From contig JAHRFE010000026.1 in the NCBI GenBank assembly GCA_019084245.1, positions 1-64,000 on the forward strand: a stretch of DNA of 64,000 bases. The letters run 5' to 3'. Positions 24,394 through 33,297 of this stretch are shown piece after piece. Position 1 is the first letter of the stretch, and each line of letters opens with the position of its first letter. A program made the translations under genes and the position numbers. The notes under the pieces are model-generated. The model did no database searches. It worked only from the letters and a program-made list of their open reading frames with translations, and was not told where the DNA came from. Source of the stretch: Hoeflea sp. (GTDB lineage Bacteria; Pseudomonadota; Alphaproteobacteria; Rhizobiales; Rhizobiaceae).

Positions 24394-25431
24394 TCATGGC
24401 ACGAGCATTACCTTGCCGTCGCCCAGTTTCAACGCCTCGGGCAGGTCCCGTATCGCGTCGCCGAGCTTCACCGTCGCCACCACTTCGGTCTTCCAGGCGC
24501 CCGAGATGAAACGGGCCTGCACCGCGCGCAGTGTCCGCATCTTCTTGAGGATCGAGGCGTGCCTGAACCATTGGCTCAGCCAGAACCCCTCGATCTTCTT
24601 GTCCATGAAGATGAACTGGCCCGGCTCGCTGATCGACGGCGCGTCGGTGGCAAGCCTGCCATAGATGATCCAGCGGGCGCGATTGGGCATGGCCATGAAG
24701 ATGTCGGCCGACTGCTGCCCCGCCACTGCATCGAGCAGGATCCGCGGCTTCTCGGCCTTGCAGAGCGCCGCAAGCTTGGACGAAAACTCCGGATCGGACT
24801 GGATCAGCACATGCTTGGCGCCAAGCTCCTTCAAATGCGCGGCCTGGCTCTCCTTGCGGATCACGGCGATCATCGCATAGCCGTTGTCGCGGGCAAGCCC
24901 GGCCATCAGCTTGCCCAGTTGCGAGAAAGCGGCGGTGAAGACGAAGCTCTTGGCGCCTGAGTCCTTGACCATGTCGAACATCGCCCAGGCGGTCACCGGA
25001 TTGACCACGTGGCCGGCCGCGTCCTCGTCGCGCATGGCCGGCTTGACCACCACGCACATCGCAGCCGGCACGACGATGTACTCGGCCCAGGCACCCGATC
25101 CCTTGACGCCGCCGACAAAGGCCACCCGCTTGCCCTTGAGCCAGCGTGCGTAGAGGCCCTCGCCCCCCACCACGTCGCCCACGCCCTCGAAGCCCGCAGG
25201 CTGGCCCTTGACGCGGGGCTGGCCGTATTCGCCCTTGATGAAATAGAGATCGGACGGATTGACCGAAGCCATCCGCATCTTGACCAGAACCTGGCCCGCG
25301 CGGGCTTCGGGGACTGGCAGGGATCCATGGTCAAGATAGGGCTCGAACGTCTCGATCGCAGCCCCGTCACGGCTCGAGGCAAAGCCGTCCTGCTTGAGAA
25401 TCAGGGCATTCATGGTGCGGGGCAGGGTCAT
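24394..25431 (-). CDS. MDR-family zinc-independent oxidoreductase
   Basis: A 345-residue medium-chain reductase. The GroES-like N-terminal half holds GQVLVKMRMASVNPSDLYFI and the nucleotide-binding half has VFTAAFSQLGKLMAGLARDN, where the usual GxxGxxG is replaced by a looser pattern. No catalytic zinc cysteines are apparent, as in quinone oxidoreductase/enoyl-reductase types. The last gene of a minus-strand set (acyl-CoA dehydrogenase, quinone oxidoreductase, this), spaced 3-7 bp, so clearly co-transcribed. It probably reduces an enoyl or keto intermediate, or regenerates cofactor, in the same pathway. Confidence 0.8.
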   Translation of the reverse strand: MTLPRTMNALILKQDGFASSRDGAAIETFEPYLDHGSLPVPEARAGQVLVKMRMASVNPSDLYFIKGEYGQPRVKGQPAGFEGVGDVVGGEGLYARWLKGKRVAFVGGVKGSGAWAEYIVVPAAMCVVVKPAMRDEDAAGHVVNPVTAWAMFDMVKDSGAKSFVFTAAFSQLGKLMAGLARDNGYAMIAVIRKESQAAHLKELGAKHVLIQSDPEFSSKLAALCKAEKPRILLDAVAGQQSADIFMAMPNRARWIIYGRLATDAPSISEPGQFIFMDKKIEGFWLSQWFRHASILKKMRTLRAVQARFISGAWKTEVVATVKLGDAIRDLPEALKLGDGKVMLVP

Positions 25432-25434
25432 GGA

Positions 25435-26406
25435 CTATCCTTCCGGAACGAGAATTGTCTTGCCGATGGCGCCACGGTCGAGAATGCGCTGCAGTGCCGT
25501 TGCCGCCTCGGAGAGCGGACGGCGTTCGTCGATGCGCGGAAAAATCAGGCCCTTGGAATGCCAGTCGAACAGCTCGCGGTTGTTGGCGGCGTAGACGTCG
25601 GGCTCCTTGGCGGTGAACGCGCCCCAGAACACGCCGACCAGCGAAAACTCCTTGAGCAGCGCCAGGTTGACCGGCAACCTGGGGACCTCGCCCGAGGCAA
25701 AGCCCACCACCAGCAGCCTGCCGTTGCGCGCCATGGCGCGGGCGGCTGTATCGAATGCGGGCCCGCCGACGGGATCGAAGACAACATCGACGCCGCGGCC
25801 GTGGGTCTGCTTGAGCGTCTCGCGCAGGCCGTCATAGGGCAGGGCGACATCGGCGCCGGCTTCCAGGCAGGCCTCCTGCTTCTCAGGCGTCGAGGCCACC
25901 GCAATCACATGGGCGCCGATCGCCTTGCCGATGCCGATCGCCGCCATCCCGGTCGATCCGGCGCCGCCCAGCACCATCAGCGTCTCGCCGGACTTGAGTC
26001 GAGCGCGTTGTCGCAACGCATGATGGGCTGTGCCCCAGGCGCACATCAGCGCGCAGGCGTCCTCGTAACTCATGGTCTCGGGCAGGACGAAGACCTTGGC
26101 GGCCGGCGCCAGCACCTTCTCGGCATAGCCGCCGATGTCGACCAGCGCCACGGCACGGTATCCCGGCTTGACATGGGTGACGTTGCCGCCCACCGCCACG
26201 ACCACACCCGCCGCCTCCATGCCGGGCACGAAGGGTGTCTCGGGCTTCATCTGGTAAAGCCCCTGCACCAGCAACCCATCGGGAAAGTTCACCCCGATAG
26301 CCCGCGCGTTGATCACCACCTCGTCGGGTCCGGGTGTCGGGTCGGCCACATCGCGGTAGTCGAGATTGGAAACCGGACCATATTCGGGGCAGACAATGGC
26401 TTTCAT
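25435..26406 (-). CDS. NADPH:quinone oxidoreductase-like MDR protein
   Basis: A 323-residue MDR protein of the zeta-crystallin/quinone-reductase type. N-terminal DEVVINARAIGVNFPDGLLV and PFVPGMEAAGVVVAVG, and the nucleotide-binding LMVLGGAGSTGMAAIGIGKA (AxxGxxG-like) with ADVALPYD and GRGVDVVFDPVGG are canonical. NADPH is the likely cofactor. Lies 3 bp upstream of the second MDR gene and 6 bp downstream of the acyl-CoA dehydrogenase on the minus strand. In related clusters such enzymes are often annotated as acting on enoyl-CoA or quinones; which applies here is unknown. Confidence 0.87.
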   Translation of the reverse strand: MKAIVCPEYGPVSNLDYRDVADPTPGPDEVVINARAIGVNFPDGLLVQGLYQMKPETPFVPGMEAAGVVVAVGGNVTHVKPGYRAVALVDIGGYAEKVLAPAAKVFVLPETMSYEDACALMCAWGTAHHALRQRARLKSGETLMVLGGAGSTGMAAIGIGKAIGAHVIAVASTPEKQEACLEAGADVALPYDGLRETLKQTHGRGVDVVFDPVGGPAFDTAARAMARNGRLLVVGFASGEVPRLPVNLALLKEFSLVGVFWGAFTAKEPDVYAANNRELFDWHSKGLIFPRIDERRPLSEAATALQRILDRGAIGKTILVPEG

Positions 26407-26412
26407 GAAAAA

Positions 26413-27657
26413 TCAGACCTTTTCCTGGGTGTAGCGCTTGAGCTCGGTTCGAGCCACCTGGCGGCGGTGCACGGCGTCGGGACCATCGGCCAGGCGCAGC
26501 GTGCGCAGATGCGTCCACATCCTTGCGAGCGGCGTGTCCTGGGAAATGCCCTGGCCGCCGAACATCTGGGCGGCCTCGTCGGTCACCTTCAGCGCCACGC
26601 GCGGCGCCACCACCTTGATCTGGCTGATCCAGGGGGCAGCGGCCACCGCATTGCCCTGGTCCATCATCCAGGCGGCCTTGAGGCACAAGAGCCGGGCCAT
26701 CTCGATCTCCATGCGGCTTTCGGCGATGATGTCGTAATTGGCGCCCAATTGAGCCAGCTTCTTGCCGAAGGCCTCGCGCTCGAGCGACCGCTTGCACATC
26801 AGTTCCAGCGCCATCTCGGCCTGGCCGATGGCGCGCATGCAATGGTGGATGCGGCCCGGTCCGAGCCGGCCCTGCGCGATCTCGAAGCCCTTGCCTTCGC
26901 CCACCAGCAGATTGCTGGCCGGCACCCGGACATCGGTGAAGCGAAGATGGAAATGCCCGTGCGGGGCGTCGTCCTGGCCATAGACCTGCATCGGCCGCAG
27001 CTTCTCGATTCCGGCCGTGTCCGCCGGCACGAGAATCATCGAATGCCGCGCGTGCCTGGGCGTGTCGTCGCCGCCGGTGCGGACCATGACGATGTAGATC
27101 TTGCAGCGCGGGTCTCCGGCGCCCGAGGCCCACCACTTCTCGCCGTTGAGAATGTAATGATCTCCATCGCGGACGCAGGCCATCGAGATGTTGGTGGCGT
27201 CCGAGGAGGCGACGTCGGGTTCGGTCATGAGGTAAGCGGAGCGGATTTCACCGTTCAGAAGCGGCTCGAGCCAGCGTTTCTTGTGCTCAGGCGTGCTGTA
27301 GCGATCCAACACCTCCATGTTGCCGGTGTCGGGCGCAGAGCAGTTGAAGGTTTCGGCGCCCAGATGCGCCTTGCCCATTTCCTCGGCCAGATAGGCATAT
27401 TCGACCGTTGTCAGACCGCCCTCGGCCTGGGTGCGCCACAGGTTCCATAAGCCCCGCGCCTTGGCCTTGGCTTTCAGCCCTTCGAGGATCTCGGTCTGGC
27501 GGTCGGTGTAGCTCCAGCGGTCGCCCTGCGAGCCGACCAGCGATAGGAATTCCTCGTCGAGCGGCATGATCTCGTTGCGCACCATGTCGCGCACGGCTTC
27601 CAGAATCGGCTTCAGATGGGCGGTGATGCCCAGGTCCATGGATCCGGTTTCGGTCAA
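26413..27657 (-). CDS. ACAD10/ACAD11-type acyl-CoA dehydrogenase
   Basis: A 414-residue flavoprotein of the acyl-CoA dehydrogenase fold. It carries the hallmarks of the ACAD10/11 group rather than beta-oxidation enzymes: [47 protein letters not shown] and, near the C-terminus, [16 protein letters not shown] where ordinary members have the YEGTNEI catalytic-Glu segment. Mammalian ACAD10/11 are fused to an APH-type kinase and process 4-hydroxyacyl-CoAs through a phosphorylated intermediate; bacterial LvaC is comparable. Here the kinase is a separate gene (28671) divergently transcribed. The TTG start at 27657 has GGGAGG upstream; ATG 27639 is an alternative. First gene of its operon. Confidence 0.92.
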   Translation of the reverse strand: MTETGSMDLGITAHLKPILEAVRDMVRNEIMPLDEEFLSLVGSQGDRWSYTDRQTEILEGLKAKAKARGLWNLWRTQAEGGLTTVEYAYLAEEMGKAHLGAETFNCSAPDTGNMEVLDRYSTPEHKKRWLEPLLNGEIRSAYLMTEPDVASSDATNISMACVRDGDHYILNGEKWWASGAGDPRCKIYIVMVRTGGDDTPRHARHSMILVPADTAGIEKLRPMQVYGQDDAPHGHFHLRFTDVRVPASNLLVGEGKGFEIAQGRLGPGRIHHCMRAIGQAEMALELMCKRSLEREAFGKKLAQLGANYDIIAESRMEIEMARLLCLKAAWMMDQGNAVAAAPWISQIKVVAPRVALKVTDEAAQMFGGQGISQDTPLARMWTHLRTLRLADGPDAVHRRQVARTELKRYTQEKV

Positions 27658-27850
27658 TGCGTCCTCCCAGCGGTAGCGTGCGCCGCGTGATTGGGCCTTT
27701 GCCGAATCTTCCCTTTACGCACACGTCAATTCTGCGCCATGCTAGTCTCCTTGGCTTCGGGCGGCAATCGTCCTCAGGCCAATTCGACCGGACAGGGGAC
27801 CGTCATGGCGACCGCTGTCCGGCTGGAGATGAAATCGGGAGGCAGCAGGA

Positions 27851-28669
27851 ATGAGTTACACAGAGGCCCTGTTTTCGGTGCAAGGCAAGATCGCGCTGGT
27901 CACCGGCGGCGCCACCGGCATCGGCCGGATGATCGCGACCGGGCTGGCGCTCGCCGGCGCCCGGGTGATGATCGCCTCGCGCAAGGGCGAGGATTGCATC
28001 AGGACCGCCGAAGAGATCAACGCCCTGGGCGGCAGCGGCTCGGCGGAGGGATTTGCCGGCGATGTCGGCACGGAAGAGGGCGTCCTGGCGCTGGCGGACG
28101 CCGTCCGCTCGCGCACGGACAGGCTCCACATCCTGGTCAACAATGCCGGCGTGTCCTGGGGCGCGGACTATGCCCAGTTCCCGCATGCCGCATGGGCCAA
28201 GGTGATGTCGGTCAATGTGGCGGGCCTGTTCACGCTGACGCGCGAACTGACGCCACTGATGGTCCACGCCGCCAGCGACGATGATCCGGCGCGGGTCATC
28301 AATCTTGGCTCGGTGATGGGCACGCAGCCCGTGGCCGACGGCGCCTATTCCTATTCGGCCTCGAAGGCCGCGGTGCATCACCTGACCCGGATCCTGGCCG
28401 AGGAACTCTCGGCGCAGCGCATCACCGTCAATGCCTTCGCCCCGGGACCGTTCCAGAGCCGGATGACCGCCTTTGCCACCGCCCGCGACGAGCAGGTCGA
28501 GAAGGTCGCAGCAGGCGTGCCGCTTGGCCGCATTGGCGGGCCCGACGATGTGGCGGGGGCGGCGATTTATCTCTGCAGCCGCGCCGGGTCCTATATCACC
28601 GGGGCCATTCTTCCCATTGATGGCGGGCTGTCGGTGCAACACGATGTCCGCCTGTTCAAGGATGCTTGA
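27851..28669 (+). CDS. SDR-family oxidoreductase (RhlG-like)
   Basis: A 272-residue short-chain dehydrogenase. Rossmann motif ALVTGGATGIGRMIA (TGxxxGIG), NNAG in ILVNNAGVSW, and the catalytic Ser-Tyr-Lys in NLGSVMG...AYSYSASKAAV are all present. The C-terminus with GAILPIDGGLS is typical. It probably oxidises or reduces a hydroxy/keto acyl substrate. First of three plus-strand genes (SDR, APH-type kinase, SDR) separated by 1-3 bp, facing the ACAD10/11-type operon; the 193-bp spacer must contain both promoters. Confidence 0.9.
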   Translation: MSYTEALFSVQGKIALVTGGATGIGRMIATGLALAGARVMIASRKGEDCIRTAEEINALGGSGSAEGFAGDVGTEEGVLALADAVRSRTDRLHILVNNAGVSWGADYAQFPHAAWAKVMSVNVAGLFTLTRELTPLMVHAASDDDPARVINLGSVMGTQPVADGAYSYSASKAAVHHLTRILAEELSAQRITVNAFAPGPFQSRMTAFATARDEQVEKVAAGVPLGRIGGPDDVAGAAIYLCSRAGSYITGAILPIDGGLSVQHDVRLFKDA

Positions 28670-28670
28670 G

Positions 28671-29696
28671 ATGGACGCTGAACCTTTTGACATGGAAGCC
28701 CTTGCCGACGAGCTGCATGAGCTCGTGCCGGGATTTTCGGGCCTGCACGCCATCGAGAAATTCAACACCGGCCAGTCCAACCCGACCTACCGGGTGGAGG
28801 CGGACAGCGGACGCTATGTGCTCCGGGCCAAGCCGGCGGGGACGCTGCTCAAATCCGCCCACCAGGTCGACCGGGAATACCGGGTGATGAAGGCGCTGCA
28901 CGACAACAATGTGCCTGTCCCCAAGGTCTTCGCCCTGTCTGATGAGCACAGCGCGATCGGCCGGATGTATTTCGTCATGGAAATGGTCGAGGGCCGCATC
29001 TTCTGGGATCCGGCGCTGCCGGGGATGAGCGTCGAGGAGCGCGCCGCCGTCTATGACGGCATGAACGACGTGCTGGCCCGGCTGCACAGCGTCGATCCGG
29101 AAGCGGCGGGACTTGCCGATTTCGGCCGCTCGGGCAATTATTTCGCCCGCCAGATCCGCCGCTGGAGCGAGCAGTATCTGGCGAGCAAGACCGAGGACCT
29201 GGCCGACATGGACCGGCTGATGGACTGGCTGTGGGAAAACCTGCCCGACGATGACGGGCTGGTCCGCGTCGTGCATGGCGATTTTCGATTGGACAACATG
29301 ATCTTCTCCGCCCACGGCGAAAAAGTTCTGGCGCTGATCGACTGGGAACTCTCGACGCTCGGCCATCCGCTCGCCGATCTCTCCTACCAGTGCATGCAAT
29401 GGCGGCTGCCGCATGCGAGCGGATTTCGGGGCCTGGGCGGTTTAGACCGGGCAGAGCTCGGAATCCCGAGCGAAGAGGCGTATGTGGCGCGCTATCAGGA
29501 GCGCAGCGGCATCGAGGTCGCCAACTGGTCGTTCTGCCTGGCGTTCTCCTTCTTCCGGCTCGCCGCCATCCTGCAGGGCGTCTACAAGCGCTCGCTTGAT
29601 GGCAACGCCTCAAATCCCGAGCGCGCCCGCGAAATCGGCAAGGCGGTGCCTCTGCTGGCCTCGATGGCCAATGACGTCATGTCCGGGAAAGGCTGA
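28671..29696 (+). CDS. APH-fold phosphotransferase of the ACAD10/11-associated type
   Basis: A 341-residue protein-kinase-like/aminoglycoside phosphotransferase fold. The nucleotide-binding N-lobe starts KFNTGQSNPTYRVEADSGRY; the catalytic loop is RVVHGDFRLDNMIF (HGDxxxxN) and the metal-binding Asp is in ALIDWELSTLGHPLADLSY. This form (COG3173) is the one fused to the dehydrogenase in mammalian ACAD10/11 and paired with LvaC as LvaA in levulinate catabolism, where it phosphorylates the 4-hydroxyl of the acyl-CoA. Antibiotic phosphorylation is unlikely. The start ATG at 28671 is one base after the SDR stop; the ORF open further upstream overlaps that gene and is rejected. Next gene follows after 3 bp. 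Confidence 0.92.
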   Translation: MDAEPFDMEALADELHELVPGFSGLHAIEKFNTGQSNPTYRVEADSGRYVLRAKPAGTLLKSAHQVDREYRVMKALHDNNVPVPKVFALSDEHSAIGRMYFVMEMVEGRIFWDPALPGMSVEERAAVYDGMNDVLARLHSVDPEAAGLADFGRSGNYFARQIRRWSEQYLASKTEDLADMDRLMDWLWENLPDDDGLVRVVHGDFRLDNMIFSAHGEKVLALIDWELSTLGHPLADLSYQCMQWRLPHASGFRGLGGLDRAELGIPSEEAYVARYQERSGIEVANWSFCLAFSFFRLAAILQGVYKRSLDGNASNPERAREIGKAVPLLASMANDVMSGKG

Positions 29697-29699
29697 GCC

Positions 29700-30476
29700 A
29701 TGGCGGATTTTGCAGGCCGCGTGGTGATCCTCACCGGCGCCACAGGCGGCTTTGGCAGGGCTGCGGCGCGGTATTTCGCGGACGCCGGCGCCAGGCTGGT
29801 GATCAGCGATCTCGGCTCAGACCGGCTTGACGCGCTGGCGCAAGACCTTGGCGGCGAAACCATCGCGCTCAGCGGCGACATCACCGATTCGCAGCTGTCC
29901 GAACGACTGGTGGAGAAGGCGCTGGCGCAGTTCGGCCAGCTTGATATCGCCATCAACAATGCCGGCATCGTCCATGAGATGGCGCCGCTGCCGAAGACGC
30001 CAGTCGACGTGGCGCGGCGGATCATCGATGTCGACCTGATGGGCGTGTTCTATGCCATGCGGGCGCAACTTCCGGCTCTCGAGCAACGCTTTCGCGACAC
30101 GGGCGAAACAGGGGCGATCGTCAATGTCGCCTCAGTCGCCGGCGTCGTCGGCGCGCCGATGCTGTCGGTGTACTCGGCGGCCAAGCACGGCGTGGTGGGG
30201 CTGACGAAATCGGCGGCGCTCGAATATGCCCGCCGCGGCGTGCGGGTCAACGCGCTCTGCCCATCCTTCGCGCGCACGCCGATGGCGGAAGACTTTCTCG
30301 ACAAGGCGGGCAAGGACCGCGATGCGGCCGAGGCAGCCCTGGTGCAGGCCATTCCCATGCGGCGGCTCGCGGAAGTCGACGAGGTGATCGCCGGCCTCGT
30401 CTTCCTCGCTGATCCCGCATCGAGCTTCGTCACCGGGCAGACCCTGCAGATCGATGGCGGCCTGTCGGCGGCGTGA
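29700..30476 (+). CDS. SDR-family oxidoreductase
   Basis: A 258-residue short-chain dehydrogenase: VVILTGATGGFGRAAARYFA (cofactor motif TGxxxGxG), INNAGIVHE, catalytic NVASVAGVVG...SVYSAAKHG with Tyr-x-x-x-Lys, and C-terminal TGQTLQIDGGL. The acidic ISDLGSD after strand two favours NAD over NADP. Third gene of the SDR-kinase-SDR set, 3 bp after the kinase. A role in the same acyl-CoA pathway (3-hydroxyacyl-CoA step) is inferred from position. Confidence 0.9.
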   Translation: MADFAGRVVILTGATGGFGRAAARYFADAGARLVISDLGSDRLDALAQDLGGETIALSGDITDSQLSERLVEKALAQFGQLDIAINNAGIVHEMAPLPKTPVDVARRIIDVDLMGVFYAMRAQLPALEQRFRDTGETGAIVNVASVAGVVGAPMLSVYSAAKHGVVGLTKSAALEYARRGVRVNALCPSFARTPMAEDFLDKAGKDRDAAEAALVQAIPMRRLAEVDEVIAGLVFLADPASSFVTGQTLQIDGGLSAA

Positions 30477-30491
30477 CCGGGCATTAAATTC

Positions 30492-30552
30492 TGCACAACG
30501 GTTGCACATTCGGGCGTGTTGAACATCAAGACCGGGCAGTGCACAGTGCACT
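30492..30552 (+). promoter_or_regulatory. Repeated TGCACA hexamers upstream of mmsA
   Basis: TGCACA occurs at 30492, 30503 and 30540, and TGCACT at 30547, in the 105 bp before the mmsA start. The first two are 11 bp apart, one helical turn. This suggests an activator or repressor site for the valine operon; no known consensus is recognised. Confidence 0.3.
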
Positions 30553-30581
30553 CCACAGAAACACTCCCGGGAGGCATCATC

Positions 30582-32081
30582 ATGCAGGAACTCACTCATT
30601 TCATCGGCGGCAAGCACGTCAAGGGCACATCTGGCCGCTTTGCCGACGTGATGAACCCGGCGACGGGCGAAGTGCAGGCGAAAGTGCCGCTGGCGTCCAA
30701 CGAGGAACTGGCGCAAGCCGTGGCCATTGCGGCCAAGGCGCAGGTCGGCTGGGCCGCCACCAACCCGCAGAAGCGCGCGCGGGTGCTGATGAAGTTCGTC
30801 GAGCTTCTGCACCGCGACATGGACAAGCTGGCTGAAGCCCTGTCGCGCGAACACGGCAAGACCATTCCCGACGCCAAGGGCGACATCATCCGCGGGCTGG
30901 AAGTGGCCGAATTCTGCTTTGGCGCGCCGCATCTGCTGAAGGGCGAGTTCACCGAGGGCGCGGGCCCCGGCATCGACATGTATTCGCTGCGCCAGCCGCT
31001 CGGCGTGGTCGCAGGCATCACCCCGTTCAATTTCCCGGCGATGATCCCGATGTGGAAATTCTGCCCGGCGATCGCCGCCGGCAACGCCTTCATCCTCAAG
31101 CCCTCCGAGCGCGACCCGTCGGTCCCCTTGATGCTGGCCGAACTGATGAGCGAGGCGGGCGCGCCGGACGGCATTCTCAATGTCGTCAATGGCGACAAGG
31201 GCGCGGTTGACGCGATCCTGGATCATCCGGACATCATGGCCATCGGCTTTGTCGGCTCGACCCCGATCGCGCAATACATTTACGCCCGCGGCTGCGCCAA
31301 CGGCAAGCGGGTGCAGTGCTTTGGCGGCGCCAAGAACCACATGATCATCATGCCCGACGCCGACATGGACCAGGTTGTCGACGCGCTGATCGGCGCGGGC
31401 TACGGTGCTGCCGGCGAGCGCTGCATGGCGATTTCGGTCGCCGTGCCGGTCGGCGAGAAGACCGCCGACCTGCTGATCGAGAAGCTCGCGCCGCGCGTCG
31501 AAGCCCTCAAGATCGGACCTTACACGGACGGCGACGACGTCGACTTCGGTCCGCTGGTGACCAGCCAGGCGCGCGACCGGGTGCTCGGCCTGATCAATTC
31601 CGGCGTCGAGCAGGGCGCCAAGCTGGTGGTCGACGGCCGTGATTTCTCCATGCAGGGCTACGAGAACGGCTATTTCGTCGGCGGCTGCCTGTTCGACAAT
31701 GTCACCCGCGACATGGACATCTACACCCAGGAGATCTTCGGGCCGGTGTTGTCCGTCGTCCGCGCGCCGAACTACGCGGAAGCCTTGCGCTACCCGATGG
31801 AGCATGAATACGGCAACGGCACCGCGATCTACACCCGCGACGGCGACACCGCGCGCGATTTCGTCAGCCGCATCAATATCGGCATGGTCGGAGTCAACGT
31901 GCCGATCCCGGTGCCGCTCGCCTACCACACCTTCGGCGGCTGGAAGAAATCCGGCTTCGGCGACCTGAACCAGCACGGCCCGGACGCCTTCCGGTTCTAT
32001 ACCCGCACCAAGACAGTGACCGCGCGCTGGCCTTCGGGTATCAAGGAAGGCGCCGAGTTCTCCATCCCGACCATGGGATGA
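30582..32081 (+). CDS. mmsA: Methylmalonate-semialdehyde dehydrogenase (acylating)
   Basis: A 499-residue CoA-dependent aldehyde dehydrogenase converting methylmalonate semialdehyde to propionyl-CoA and CO2 in valine (and thymine/myo-inositol) breakdown. The catalytic Cys is in GAAGERCMAIS, the family loop CFGGAKNHMIIMPDAD precedes it, and VAGITPFNFPAMIPMWKFCP is characteristic. Start at 30582 with GGGAGG upstream; the open frame to 30516 runs through the regulatory hexamers. First of four same-strand genes that together convert isobutyryl-CoA to propionyl-CoA. Confidence 0.95.
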   Translation: MQELTHFIGGKHVKGTSGRFADVMNPATGEVQAKVPLASNEELAQAVAIAAKAQVGWAATNPQKRARVLMKFVELLHRDMDKLAEALSREHGKTIPDAKGDIIRGLEVAEFCFGAPHLLKGEFTEGAGPGIDMYSLRQPLGVVAGITPFNFPAMIPMWKFCPAIAAGNAFILKPSERDPSVPLMLAELMSEAGAPDGILNVVNGDKGAVDAILDHPDIMAIGFVGSTPIAQYIYARGCANGKRVQCFGGAKNHMIIMPDADMDQVVDALIGAGYGAAGERCMAISVAVPVGEKTADLLIEKLAPRVEALKIGPYTDGDDVDFGPLVTSQARDRVLGLINSGVEQGAKLVVDGRDFSMQGYENGYFVGGCLFDNVTRDMDIYTQEIFGPVLSVVRAPNYAEALRYPMEHEYGNGTAIYTRDGDTARDFVSRINIGMVGVNVPIPVPLAYHTFGGWKKSGFGDLNQHGPDAFRFYTRTKTVTARWPSGIKEGAEFSIPTMG

Positions 32082-32148
32082 TTGCAATCGGATCCGGGGA
32101 ATGATCGATAGCTATCGGTCATTCCTGGCGCGAGGAGAGGGTTGGGCT

Positions 32149-33297
32149 ATGGATTTTGAACTGAACGAGGAGCAACAGGCGATCTTCGACATGGCGCGGG
32201 AATTCGGCGCCGAACAGATCGCGCCGTTCGCGGCGAAGTGGGAAAAGGACGGCGGCATCCCGCGTGAAGTCCTTGAGGCCGCGGCTGCGCTGGGGTTGGC
32301 CGCAATCTATGTGCCGGAAGAGGACGGCGGCTCCGGCCTGACCCGGCTCGACGCGACGCTGGTGTTCGAGGCGCTGTCGATGGCCTGTCCGTCGGTCGCC
32401 TCGTTCCTGTCGATCCACAACATGTGCACCTGGATGATCTCGTCCTATGGCTCGGACGCGATGAAGGCGCGGTTGCTGCCGGACCTCGTCACCATGAAGA
32501 CGATTGCCTCCTATTGCCTGACCGAACCGGGCTCCGGCTCGGACGCTTCTGCGCTCCGGACCCGCGCCGAGCGCACCAATGACGGCTACAAGCTCAACGG
32601 CGCCAAGGCGTTCATCTCCGGCGGCGGGTTCTCCGATCTCTATCTGGTGATGACCCGCACCGGCGCCGATGGTCCCAGGGGCATTTCCGCCGTCGTGGTC
32701 GAGAATGGTACGCCTGGGCTTACCTTTGGCGCGCCGGAAGAGAAGATGGGCTGGCGCTCGCAGCCAACCTCGGAAGTGCAGTTCGATGATTGCGTGATCC
32801 CGGCCGAAAACCTCATCGGCGAGGAAGGCGCAGGCTTCCGCTACGCCATGAGTGGGCTCGACGGCGGGCGATTGAACATCGCCGCCTCGGCGCTTGGCGG
32901 CGCGCAATCGGCGCTCGACAAGACGCTTGTCTACATGGGCGAGCGCGAGGCTTTCGGCAAAGCAATAGACCAGTTCCAGGCGCTGCAGTTCCGGCTGGCC
33001 GACATGGAGACCGACATGCAGGCGGCGCGGATCTTCCTGCGCCAGGCGGCGAGCAAGCTCGACCGCAAGGCGCCGGACGCCACAAAATACTGCGCCATGG
33101 CCAAGCGGCTCGTTACCGACACCGCCTTCAAGGTCGCCAATGACGCGCTGCAGCTGCATGGCGGCTATGGCTATCTCGCCGATTACGGCATCGAGAAGAT
33201 CGTCCGCGATCTCAGGGTGCACCAGATCCTCGAGGGCACCAACGAGATCATGCGGGTGATCATTTCGCGCGCACTGCTCGCGGAGCGGGCGGCATGA
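32149..33297 (+). CDS. Isobutyryl-CoA dehydrogenase-like acyl-CoA dehydrogenase
   Basis: A 382-residue acyl-CoA dehydrogenase. FAD and substrate segments include SYCLTEPGSGSDASALRTRA, SGGGFSDLYLVMTRTG and EKMGWRSQPTSEVQFDDC, and the catalytic-base segment is QILEGTNEIMRVI, with the expected Glu. The position between mmsA and a 3-hydroxyisobutyryl-CoA hydrolase makes isobutyryl-CoA (ACAD8-type) the probable substrate. ATG at 32149 with GAGAGG upstream. The stop overlaps the next start by four bases (ATGA). Confidence 0.9.
   Translation: MDFELNEEQQAIFDMAREFGAEQIAPFAAKWEKDGGIPREVLEAAAALGLAAIYVPEEDGGSGLTRLDATLVFEALSMACPSVASFLSIHNMCTWMISSYGSDAMKARLLPDLVTMKTIASYCLTEPGSGSDASALRTRAERTNDGYKLNGAKAFISGGGFSDLYLVMTRTGADGPRGISAVVVENGTPGLTFGAPEEKMGWRSQPTSEVQFDDCVIPAENLIGEEGAGFRYAMSGLDGGRLNIAASALGGAQSALDKTLVYMGEREAFGKAIDQFQALQFRLADMETDMQAARIFLRQAASKLDRKAPDATKYCAMAKRLVTDTAFKVANDALQLHGGYGYLADYGIEKIVRDLRVHQILEGTNEIMRVIISRALLAERAA

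Noticed and set aside
25009-27450. 813-codon plus-strand open frame across three minus-strand genes
   Set aside because: Crosses gene boundaries of convincing MDR and acyl-CoA dehydrogenase genes on the other strand; composition typical of shadow frames.
28671-29696. Aminoglycoside resistance gene
   Set aside because: The APH fold is present, but the closest pattern is the acyl-CoA-dehydrogenase-associated kinase and the operon context is lipid/acyl-CoA metabolism.
30132-32087. 651-codon minus-strand frame over mmsA
   Set aside because: Antisense shadow of mmsA with no start signal or domain.
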